Positions 1 through 5,176 of a stretch of DNA of 5,176 nucleotides are shown here, in pieces. The translations under genes were made by a program, and so were the position numbers. Position 1 is the first letter of the stretch. Every line of letters begins with the position of its first letter. The DNA is from CAYWTX01 sp964461295. Its GTDB lineage: Bacteria; Planctomycetota; Phycisphaerae; SM23-33. The stretch lies in the NCBI GenBank assembly GCA_964461295.1, contig CAYWTX010000131.1, forward strand, positions 1 to 5,176, read 5' to 3'. The notes beneath the pieces were generated by a model. It was not told where the DNA came from, did no database searches, and worked only from the letters and a program-made list of their open reading frames with translations.

Positions 1-1344
1 ATCCTGTGCCACTTCGAGGCGCAGCACACCAGCACCGACGAGTTGAAGAAGCTGATGAAGACGTTCCGCGCGGGCAAGGCCATGCGCGACCTGCCCGCGG
101 GCGTGCGGAAGCTCATCGTGAACATCCCCACCGGCGGCTCGCCGGGCAGCATCGAGCTGGAACGCGGCGAGACCGGCGACGGCGTGGTCAACCGCCACGG
201 CGATCCGCTGTTCGGCACGGTGACCAACGAGAGCTTCGAACTGGACACCTACTTCGGGCGCATGCCCATGCCGGCTGCCCAGGTGATCGGCATGGCGGCC
301 GTGGCGGGCGAGGAAGACCGCTTCCAGGCTCTGCTGGTGGGCGGGCAGACGCTGGCCGGCAGCGTGCCCAAGGACGCCAGGATCCATTTGACGCTGCCAT
401 CGGGCGGCAAGCTGAGCGTGCCGATGTCCGACGTCAAGCAGTGGTCGTATCGCATCAGCAAGCAGCGGCCGGAAGAGGCGGAGTTGTGCGGGCCGATGTT
501 GGTTTTGCGGACGGGCGACTCGGTGGCGTTTGACGGGGCGGCGACGGCGTTGAGGTTTCGCACGCGTCACGGCACGGTGGACCTGAAGGCGGGCGACCTG
601 TACCAGATCGTGCTGGACAACGCGGGCAACGCGGTGCATCGGGCGACGTTCGTCAACGGCGGCAAGCTGGCGGGGTTCCTGGAGCCGCCGGAGTTGGCGG
701 TGACGCTGAAGTTGGGTCCGAAGCTGACGATTCCTCGGAACCTGATCTCGCGGTTGCAGTTCGCGGAAGAGGAGAAGGCCAACCCGACGTTGGACGCGAT
801 GGGCCTGTCCAACGGCGACGAGTTGTGGGGCCGTCTGGCGGGGGAGGATTTCACGATCAGGACGGATTACGGATTGGTGGCGTTGTCGTCGGAGAGCATT
901 CAGACCATCAGTTTCAGTTCGACGCACGTGGGGCGGGCGGTGGTGGGCTTGTGGGACGGCTCGGTGCTGCGCGGGCAGTGCGAGAAGGAGACGCTGGTGT
1001 TCCAGATGGAGCCGGGTCCCAGGCTGACGGTGCACGTGGGTCAGCTTGCGGGCGTGCGGCGGAGCGAGGCGTTGCCTCCCAAGGACGTGCGGGAGAAGCT
1101 GGGCAAGCTGGTGGGCCAACTGGGGGCCGAGAGCTACAAGGACCGGCAGAGCGCGACGGAGGAGTTGGTGAAGTTGGGCAAGGGGATCATCCCGATGTTG
1201 CGGCAGCAGATGACGACGAGCGACCCGGAGGTGCGTCAGCGGATCGAGGAAGTGATCGATCGGCTGGGGGGCGGGGCCTCGGCCGCGCCAAGTCCTGCCC
1301 CGGCGCCGTTCTTCTGCGGAGAGCGGGCGATGTTCTGCAAGTGA
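1..1344 (+). CDS. Beta-module repeat protein with C-terminal HEAT-like segment (5' partial)
   Basis: The frame is open from base 1 with nearly every codon G- or C-ending before the first possible start (TTG at 43, ATG at 55), so the gene most likely begins upstream and 447 residues are visible. About six copies of a 34-39 residue module cover residues 65-354. Each has a G-[DQSG]-x-L-x-G turn, an alternating hydrophobic strand, a T/L-x-x-G turn and a closing I/V-x-x-I-type strand. Residues 358-423 resemble the short helical HEAT-like unit frequent in planctomycete proteins (ATEELVKLGKGIIPMLRQQM, then PEVRQRIEEVIDRLGG). The tail is Ala/Pro-rich and ends in a C-x6-C pair (CGERAMFC). No enzyme motif is visible and the N-terminus is missing, so export cannot be judged. 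The function is unknown; a binding or scaffolding role is only inferred from the repeats. It converges on the minus-strand cluster, with 38 bp between stop codons. Confidence 0.85.
   Translation: MLCHFEAQHTSTDELKKLMKTFRAGKAMRDLPAGVRKLIVNIPTGGSPGSIELERGETGDGVVNRHGDPLFGTVTNESFELDTYFGRMPMPAAQVIGMAAVAGEEDRFQALLVGGQTLAGSVPKDARIHLTLPSGGKLSVPMSDVKQWSYRISKQRPEEAELCGPMLVLRTGDSVAFDGAATALRFRTRHGTVDLKAGDLYQIVLDNAGNAVHRATFVNGGKLAGFLEPPELAVTLKLGPKLTIPRNLISRLQFAEEEKANPTLDAMGLSNGDELWGRLAGEDFTIRTDYGLVALSSESIQTISFSSTHVGRAVVGLWDGSVLRGQCEKETLVFQMEPGPRLTVHVGQLAGVRRSEALPPKDVREKLGKLVGQLGAESYKDRQSATEELVKLGKGIIPMLRQQMTTSDPEVRQRIEEVIDRLGGGASAAPSPAPAPFFCGERAMFCK
193..1062 (+). repeat. Six protein-level tandem modules within the left-hand gene
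   Basis: By eye the copies lie at about 193-294, 334-450, 505-618, 646-759, 802-915 and 946-1062. Diagnostic segments are RHGDPLFGTV, LVGGQTLAGSV, LRTGDSVAFDG, FVNGGKLAGFL, LSNGDELWGRL and LWDGSVLRGQC. Each is followed by a hydrophobic strand with a G-containing turn (for example FTIRTDYGLVAL, IHLTLPSGGKLSV, FELDTYFGRMPM) and a final strand. The copies differ strongly in DNA sequence, so this is old duplication at the protein level, not a nucleotide repeat. The third copy is the least regular. The pattern suggests small beta-barrels of Sm/SH3-like type, but that fold assignment is inference. Confidence 0.6.
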
Positions 1345-1356
1345 GGGATGGTGGAT

Positions 1357-1372
1357 GCAACCGGACCGTTGC
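1357..1372. terminator. Weak hairpin between convergent genes
   Basis: A 5-bp perfect inverted repeat (GCAAC, 6-nt loop, GTTGC) lies in the 38-bp gap between the two convergent stop codons, where a bidirectional terminator would be expected. There is no T-tract on either strand, so intrinsic termination would be weak. It is listed because of its position only. Confidence 0.2.
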
Positions 1373-1382
1373 GAACCGTGCC

Positions 1383-2423
1383 CTACTTGCCCGGCAGGAC
1401 CTGTCTGGTTGAGACGCGGCGGAAGACGAGGTAGTCGGGGCTTTCGTCGGCCGCGAGGCGATACACCCACTGCACGCGGCAGGTGCCGTGGGCCTTCTCG
1501 GTGTGGATCAGGTTTGCCAGTTGCAGTTGTCCGTCGGCGGCGGGGGCGGGGATGAACTTCGCCATGGCGGAATCGGCGCCGATCAGGTAGCCGATGGGGT
1601 AGGTGCTTCTCGGGCCTTCTTTCCCGCCGCTGGTCACCAGCCGGAAATGCGTGCCCGGCAGGCGGAGGTAGTCGTCGGCATCGGCGGCGGAGTTGTCGAC
1701 CGATGCGCCGATCAGGGCGAGTTTGCCCTCCGAGGGCGGGTCAACGGCGCTGGCGCCTCTCTTCGCCTCCTGGATCCACGCCCCCTTGGGCGCGGGCAGG
1801 TTCTCGGCCTTCAGCAGCGTGGCCGGCTTGGCGTTGACGGTGCCGTTCTTCCCGGCCGTGTTGCGGGCGCAGAACGCTTCCAGGAGCAGGTCGTTGTGCC
1901 TCCTGTGCCAGGGCCATGGGTCGCTGCCGGACAGGGCGCCGGCGGAGGCGGCGCGGCCGACGTTCACGGCGAGTTCATCGGGATGGAAGGGGATGGGCGC
2001 TGGCGCCCGCCGCAGGGCCGCGTCGTGCGTCTGCCAGCCCAGCACAGCCTCGCCGAAGGGGAGCATCTGCATGACGATCAGCAACATGCCCACCTGCACG
2101 CAGCCTGCCAGCAGCCCCAGCACGCCGCCGCCGAGACGATCCAGCCAGTTGCCCAGCGGCACGTCGCCCTTGACCACCGCGTCGATCACGAACCGCAGGA
2201 CGATCAGGGGCAGCAGGAAGAGCGCAGTCATGCAGATGGCGTCGGCGTGGGCGCCCTGGTGCTCGTACAGCGCCGCGGCCGCCACGGGCTCGTAACTCAC
2301 CAGAGCCAGGCCCGCGCAGAGCACCGAAAGGATGAGCGTGATCATTGCGCTGAACAGCCCCTGCGTGGCCTGGTAGTACCCGATGACAACGATCAACAGA
2401 ATGGCGACCAGTATGACAAGCAT
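1383..2423 (-). CDS. CvpA-family membrane protein with long C-terminal extension
   Basis: This 346-residue protein starts with four hydrophobic segments, at about residues 1-16, 24-43, 62-83 and 97-121. The stretch GNWLDRLGGGVLGLLAG (91-107) matches the conserved leucine/glycine-rich core of CvpA (colicin V production) family membrane proteins. CvpA proteins are usually about 160-180 residues, so the region after residue 125 is an added soluble part of some 220 residues. Its middle (125-245) is Ala/Pro-rich and probably flexible. Its end (about 250-340) looks beta-rich with conserved-looking aromatic residues (YLRLPGTHFRLV, RVQWVYRLA, YLVFRRV). The ATG is preceded by GGGAG at good spacing. 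It lies 74 nt behind the GspE-like gene on the same strand, probably in the same transcript. CvpA proteins are linked to envelope and secretion phenotypes, but the exact role here cannot be told from sequence. Confidence 0.85.
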   Translation of the reverse strand: MLVILVAILLIVVIGYYQATQGLFSAMITLILSVLCAGLALVSYEPVAAAALYEHQGAHADAICMTALFLLPLIVLRFVIDAVVKGDVPLGNWLDRLGGGVLGLLAGCVQVGMLLIVMQMLPFGEAVLGWQTHDAALRRAPAPIPFHPDELAVNVGRAASAGALSGSDPWPWHRRHNDLLLEAFCARNTAGKNGTVNAKPATLLKAENLPAPKGAWIQEAKRGASAVDPPSEGKLALIGASVDNSAADADDYLRLPGTHFRLVTSGGKEGPRSTYPIGYLIGADSAMAKFIPAPAADGQLQLANLIHTEKAHGTCRVQWVYRLAADESPDYLVFRRVSTRQVLPGK

Positions 2424-2431
2424 CGATGACG

Positions 2432-2436
2432 CTCCC
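2432..2436 (-). promoter_or_regulatory. Ribosome binding site of the CvpA-family gene
   Basis: The minus strand reads GGGAG followed by 8 nt and then ATG, a good Shine-Dalgarno arrangement that supports the start at 2423. Confidence 0.6.
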
Positions 2437-2440
2437 TGCG

Positions 2441-2497
2441 TTACTCGAACAGATCGTCGCTAAACCGCGAACCGACGGCGGGCGGCGCGCCCGAGAA
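2441..2497 (-). other. In-frame 18-codon continuation beyond the GspE-like stop
   Basis: Directly after the TGA at 2498-2500 the same frame stays open for 18 codons (FSGAPPAVGSRFSDDLFE) and then ends with TAA at 2441-2443. The codons keep the local G/C-ending style, and the end is acidic and structured-looking (FSDDLFE). If it is part of the gene, the distance to the CvpA-family start shrinks from 74 to 17 nt. It may be a former C-terminal tail cut off by a CGA-to-TGA change, a readthrough product, or chance. No independent start codon serves it. Confidence 0.4.
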
Positions 2498-4180
2498 TCA
2501 CGGTCCGGCCGCCTTGCGGGCCTGCGCCGAAGCGGGCGCCTTGGACTTCGAGGCCGGCTGTTGCTGCTGCTGAGTGATGCGGATGACTTCCTGGATGCTC
2601 GTGACGCCCGCCATCACCTTTCGCATCGCCTGCTCCTGGAGGTAGAGCATCTTGTTGCGTCGGCAGGCGGAGCGGATCTGCGCAATCGTCGCGCCGCTGA
2701 CGATCAGCGAGCGGACCTCGTCGTTCATCTCCAGCAGTTCGTACGCGGCCGTGCGGCCCCGGTAGCCCGTGCCCTGGCACGTGGGGCAGATGATCGGCTC
2801 GCCCCTCTTGTCCAGCTCCGGCTCGGTGAGGGGGTTGTAGAACACGTCGACCTTGTCGGCCGGCAGGTTCAGCTTGGCCAGGCGATCCAGGTCGGGTTTG
2901 TAGGGCTGACGGCAATCCGGGCAGAGCTTGCGCAGCAGGACCTGGCAGAGCACGCCCTTGAGGTTGGCCACGGCCGCCTGGGGCTTGCCGGCCGCCTTCA
3001 CCCACTTGGTCAGCGCCACGAACGTGTCGGTGGCCTGCATGCCGAGCACGACGGGCTTCTCGGCCGCCAGACGGATGACGACCTCGGCCGCGCCGGCGCT
3101 GGAGCAGTTGTCGAGCATCAGGACGTCCAGCCCGCGTTCGACGAGGGCCTCGAGGATTCGCGGCAGCTTGGCGTCCTCGTAGGGCTGCTGGGTGACGTTT
3201 TCCAGTTCCAGGGCGTGCTGTCGCTCGACGGCGACCACGTGGTTCATGAAGGCGTCGTACATCTTGACGATGGAATACATGGTGCTGGTGACGCCGCTGG
3301 CGGGCGGGCCGGAAACGATGAGGATTCCCTGCTGGGGCTCGACGATTCCGCGGACCCACTGGATCATGTCCGCGGGCATCCCCAGTTCGTCGATGTTCGT
3401 GCGGACCACTTCTTCCAGGACGCGAATCTGGAGCCGCTGCCCGCCCACCGTCCCGGCCGCGAGGACCTCCATGTCGGCCTTTCTCTCGCCGACGTCGATG
3501 GAGACCGGCCCCTTCTGCGGGCGCCGCCTGTCCCCGACGTCCATGCCGGCGGCGGTCTTGAGATAATCGATGACGGCCTCGCTTCGGGCCAGCGGCAGGG
3601 GAGGCTGCTCGGTGGTGACGCCGTCGATGACGTACATCACGCGGGCCTCCTGGGCGCCGGGGATGACATCGACCTCGCTGGCCCGCCGCCAGAGCACGTC
3701 GTTCAGGAGCGTCTGCACGTCGTTGTAGGCCTGGACGATCTCGATCGGGCCGGTGAGGTCCGGCGGGTACACCAGGTGCTGCGCGGAATCGTACAGCTTG
3801 ACCTTCATGAGGAGTTGAATCTGGCGGGACTTCCCGCCTTTCATCCGGGCCAGGAGCTGCGCGAACGTGAACCGATCCTCCGGTTCGGACTTGCCGTTGC
3901 GGACGACGATGTAGGCGGCGACGGCTCCGCCGGCCAGCACCACGTAGAACAGCAGCCCCAGCACGAAGATCGGCAGGACCAGCCAGAGCAGCACGCCGAG
4001 GAGGCCGCTGCCCAGCATCGCGCCGCTCCAGGTGGTTGGCGGCAGGCCGACCTGCTTGGCGTCGCGACTGGTCCACACACACAGGGCCAACCAGGCAAGC
4101 AGGCAGACCACCAGGATGGCGAGCCTGATGGCCGGCGGGCCGATCAGGGGTTCCGGCAGGACGGCGAGGAAGGCTGTCAT
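2498..4180 (-). CDS. Membrane-anchored GspE/PilB-family ATPase homologue with degenerate active site
   Basis: The 560-residue protein carries hydrophobic segments at about residues 17-37 and 53-94 (probably three membrane passes in all), unusual for this normally peripheral family. Next come an N2-like domain (150-255; ASEVDV, VIDGV, GMDVGDRRRPQ correspond to ASDIHI, RIDGV, GLDIAERRLPQ) and the RecA-like C-terminal domain. The two CxxC pairs of the family zinc site are intact (C420/C423, C465/C468), followed by GYRGRTAAYELLEM. The catalytic motifs are not intact: Walker A reads GPPASGVTST (lysine replaced by V297), Walker B reads LDVLMLDNCSS where PDVIMVGEIRD is usual, the TIEDP Asp box is AVERQ, and the His box lacks histidine. 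Loss of ATPase activity is therefore inferred. The C-terminus is Gln- then Ala/Lys-rich. The ATG overlaps the hisF stop (ATGA) with GGAG 6 nt upstream. It may regulate or scaffold a type II secretion or type IV pilus machine. Confidence 0.93.
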   Translation of the reverse strand: MTAFLAVLPEPLIGPPAIRLAILVVCLLAWLALCVWTSRDAKQVGLPPTTWSGAMLGSGLLGVLLWLVLPIFVLGLLFYVVLAGGAVAAYIVVRNGKSEPEDRFTFAQLLARMKGGKSRQIQLLMKVKLYDSAQHLVYPPDLTGPIEIVQAYNDVQTLLNDVLWRRASEVDVIPGAQEARVMYVIDGVTTEQPPLPLARSEAVIDYLKTAAGMDVGDRRRPQKGPVSIDVGERKADMEVLAAGTVGGQRLQIRVLEEVVRTNIDELGMPADMIQWVRGIVEPQQGILIVSGPPASGVTSTMYSIVKMYDAFMNHVVAVERQHALELENVTQQPYEDAKLPRILEALVERGLDVLMLDNCSSAGAAEVVIRLAAEKPVVLGMQATDTFVALTKWVKAAGKPQAAVANLKGVLCQVLLRKLCPDCRQPYKPDLDRLAKLNLPADKVDVFYNPLTEPELDKRGEPIICPTCQGTGYRGRTAAYELLEMNDEVRSLIVSGATIAQIRSACRRNKMLYLQEQAMRKVMAGVTSIQEVIRITQQQQQPASKSKAPASAQARKAAGP

Positions 4181-4968
4181 GAAGCTCTCCGCGCGGGCTG
4201 CGGCGGGCGGACGCTCACGCCGCGCTCGGCAAGGTATAGTTTAGTCTCGGCGATCGAGTATGTCCCGAAGTGAAAAATGCTGGCCGCCAGGGCGGCGTCG
4301 GCGCCGCCGGCGGTGAGCACCTGGCAGAGGTGCTCGGGCGTGCCGGCCCCGCCGGAGGCGATGACGGGGATGCTGACGGCATCGGCGACGGCGCGGGTGA
4401 TCTCGATGTCGTAGCCGGTCCGCGTGCCGTCGGCGTCCATCACCGTCAGCAGGATTTCGCCCGCGCCGCGGCGCTCCATTTCCCGCGCCCACGGCACGGC
4501 CTCCAGGCCCGTCGGCACGCGCCCGCCGTGGACATGGACCTCCCACGTCTCGCGGCCGTCCCTCACCACGCGCTTCGGGTCGATGGCCACCACGATGCAC
4601 TGGGCGCCGAATCGCTTCGAGGCCGCCGTGATGAACCGCGGGTCCTTCACGGCCGCCGAGTTGACCGAGACCTTGTCGGCGCCGGCGTTGAGGAGGTTGC
4701 GGCAGTCCTGGATGGTGCGGATGCCCCCGCCGACGGTGAGGGGCATGTAGATTTCCTCGGCCGTGCGGCGGACGATGTCCAGGAGGATGTCGCGTGCCTC
4801 GTGGCTGGCGGTGATGTCGAGGAAGACGAGTTCGTCGGCGCCTTCGGCGTCGTAGCGGCGTGCGACCTCGACGGGGTCGCCGGCGTCGCGAAGCTCCAGG
4901 AACTTCACGCCCTTGACGACGCGGCCCTCGCTGACGTCCAGGCAGGGGATGATCCGCTTGGCAAGCAT
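4177..4968 (-). CDS. hisF: Imidazole glycerol phosphate synthase, cyclase subunit HisF
   Basis: HisF is a cytoplasmic TIM-barrel protein that, with the glutaminase HisH, turns PRFAR plus ammonia into imidazole glycerol phosphate and AICAR, linking histidine and purine synthesis. At 263 residues it is slightly longer than the usual 250-258 because of a Pro/Arg-rich tail (PPQPARRAS). The start MLAKRIIPCLDV is the canonical HisF N-terminus. The two catalytic aspartates are present as D11 (CLDV) and D130 (VAIDPKR), and so are the conserved lysine K19 and the phosphate-binding loops VGGGIR (79-84) and SGGAGT (205-210). A small deviation is LLTVMDADGT at 173-182, where LLTSMDxDGT is more usual. No Shine-Dalgarno precedes the start, and a promoter sits just upstream. 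No other histidine gene is in the window, so it is separated from a his operon here. Confidence 0.98.
   Translation of the reverse strand: MLAKRIIPCLDVSEGRVVKGVKFLELRDAGDPVEVARRYDAEGADELVFLDITASHEARDILLDIVRRTAEEIYMPLTVGGGIRTIQDCRNLLNAGADKVSVNSAAVKDPRFITAASKRFGAQCIVVAIDPKRVVRDGRETWEVHVHGGRVPTGLEAVPWAREMERRGAGEILLTVMDADGTRTGYDIEITRAVADAVSIPVIASGGAGTPEHLCQVLTAGGADAALAASIFHFGTYSIAETKLYLAERGVSVRPPQPARRAS
4187..4190 (-). promoter_or_regulatory. Ribosome binding site of the GspE-like gene, inside hisF
   Basis: GGAG lies 6 nt before the ATG on the minus strand, within the last codons of hisF. With the ATGA stop/start overlap it indicates translational coupling of the two genes and supports the chosen start. 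Confidence 0.6.
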
Positions 4969-4977
4969 CGGGGAGGC

Positions 4978-5006
4978 ATTCTACAACTGCCGGCGCGCGA
5001 TTGCAA
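4978..5006 (-). promoter_or_regulatory. Sigma70-like promoter in front of hisF
   Basis: On the minus strand TTGCAA (5001-5006, 4/6 to TTGACA) is followed by exactly 17 bp and TAGAAT (4978-4983, 5/6 to TATAAT). The predicted transcription start falls near 4971-4972, only 3-4 nt before the hisF ATG. This fits the absence of a Shine-Dalgarno and suggests a nearly leaderless mRNA. The A/T-rich hexamers stand out in an otherwise GC-rich context. It would drive hisF and probably the two genes behind it. Confidence 0.5.
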
Positions 5007-5033
5007 AGCGCCGAGACGACCCGTCCTTCACGC

Positions 5034-5176
5034 CTACGGCCGCAGGACGACGCGGAGGGCTTCTCCGGCCTCCATCAACTCGAACGCCTTGTGGACCTGC
5101 TCCAGGGGCAGCAGGTGCGTCACGATCCGCTCGGAGGGCACAAGGCCCGACGCGATGAGCCTCACCGCCGTCGCCT
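5034..5176 (-). CDS. Medium-chain (zinc-type) alcohol dehydrogenase, C-terminal end only
   Basis: The last 46 codons of a minus-strand gene that enters from the right edge are visible, ending with TAG at 5034-5036. The peptide has the typical C-terminus of the medium-chain dehydrogenase/reductase superfamily (alcohol, threonine and sorbitol dehydrogenases): an ALxLIASGxV helix region (here AVRLIASGLV), ERIVTHLLPLEQVHKAFEL and a closing GEALRVVLRP, matching the family pattern in which ITHxFPLEEvxxAFEL precedes the last strand KVVLRP. The zinc and NAD(P)-binding parts lie outside the window, so the substrate cannot be assigned. The gene ends 65 bp before hisF, and a promoter in that gap suggests it is a separate unit. 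Confidence 0.85.
   Translation of the reverse strand, partial: ATAVRLIASGLVPSERIVTHLLPLEQVHKAFELMEAGEALRVVLRP

Noticed and set aside
43..57. TTG at 43 or ATG at 55 as the true start of the left-hand gene
   Set aside because: No Shine-Dalgarno precedes them, and the frame upstream to base 1 has the same G/C-ending codon pattern, so the gene most likely starts outside the window.
1488..2429. Long + strand open frame opposite the CvpA-family gene
   Set aside because: Gln/Val/Gly/His-rich with no coherent motif, and antisense to a gene with four membrane segments, a ribosome binding site and a CvpA signature.
2498..2500. TGA read as an amino acid throughout (alternative genetic code)
   Set aside because: TGA also ends the left-hand gene and hisF at sensible places, the latter in a classic ATGA overlap, so a general recoding is not supported.
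2558..2575. Short CAG/CAA run encoding five glutamines as a variable microsatellite
   Set aside because: Only about five units long and mixed in codon, so it is simply a low-complexity stretch at the start of the C-terminal tail.
2460..4082. A 540-codon minus-strand frame overlapping the GspE-like gene in another phase
   Set aside because: Its Arg/Pro/Gly-rich composition is that of an out-of-phase shadow in high-GC DNA, while the overlapped frame has clear family motifs.
2426..4273. A 615-codon open frame on the + strand opposite the GspE-like gene
   Set aside because: It has no recognisable domain, is rich in His/Asp/Arg/Gly/Leu as expected for the antisense of a GC-rich gene, and overlaps a clearly homologous protein on the other strand.
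5022..5049. Inverted repeat CGTCCT/AGGACG around the dehydrogenase stop codon as a terminator
   Set aside because: The stem is only 6 bp with a 16-nt loop, part of it is coding, and no T-tract follows on the minus strand.

Overview
This 5.2-kb, GC-rich window looks like a chromosomal segment of a bacterium with strongly G/C-ending codons. The gene content points to Planctomycetota: a degenerate GspE/PilB-type protein with membrane anchors, a CvpA-like protein with a very long C-terminal extension, and a secretory-style protein with a HEAT-like tail of a kind common in that phylum. The taxonomic assignment is inference; there is no rRNA or other marker gene.

Layout. At the left, a + strand gene open at the window edge (1-1344) encodes a protein made of about six copies of a roughly 38-residue beta-type module followed by a HEAT-like helical segment. 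It converges, with a 38-bp gap, on a minus-strand cluster that fills the rest of the window. In transcription order (right to left) this cluster is: the 3' end of a medium-chain dehydrogenase gene (5034-5176), a 65-bp gap holding a good sigma70-like promoter, hisF (4177-4968), a GspE/PilB-family ATPase homologue (2498-4180) whose ATG overlaps the hisF stop in ATGA, and a CvpA-family membrane protein (1383-2423).

How the genes may work together. hisF is an ordinary histidine and purine-linked cyclase subunit and looks intact. The two genes behind it are both membrane proteins and appear to ride on the hisF promoter through translational coupling. The GspE-like protein is the most unusual item. 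It keeps the fold-level signature of type II secretion/type IV pilus ATPases, including the tetracysteine zinc site, but the Walker A lysine, Walker B glutamate, Asp-box and His-box residues are all replaced, and it has hydrophobic membrane segments at the N-terminus. It therefore reads as a membrane-tethered pseudo-ATPase. Its reading frame also continues for 18 codons past the TGA stop, ending in an acidic DDLFE tail 17 nt before the CvpA-family start, which suggests a lost or optional C-terminal tail. No RNA genes, mobile elements or CRISPR arrays were seen, and no stretch without a gene exceeds 74 bp.
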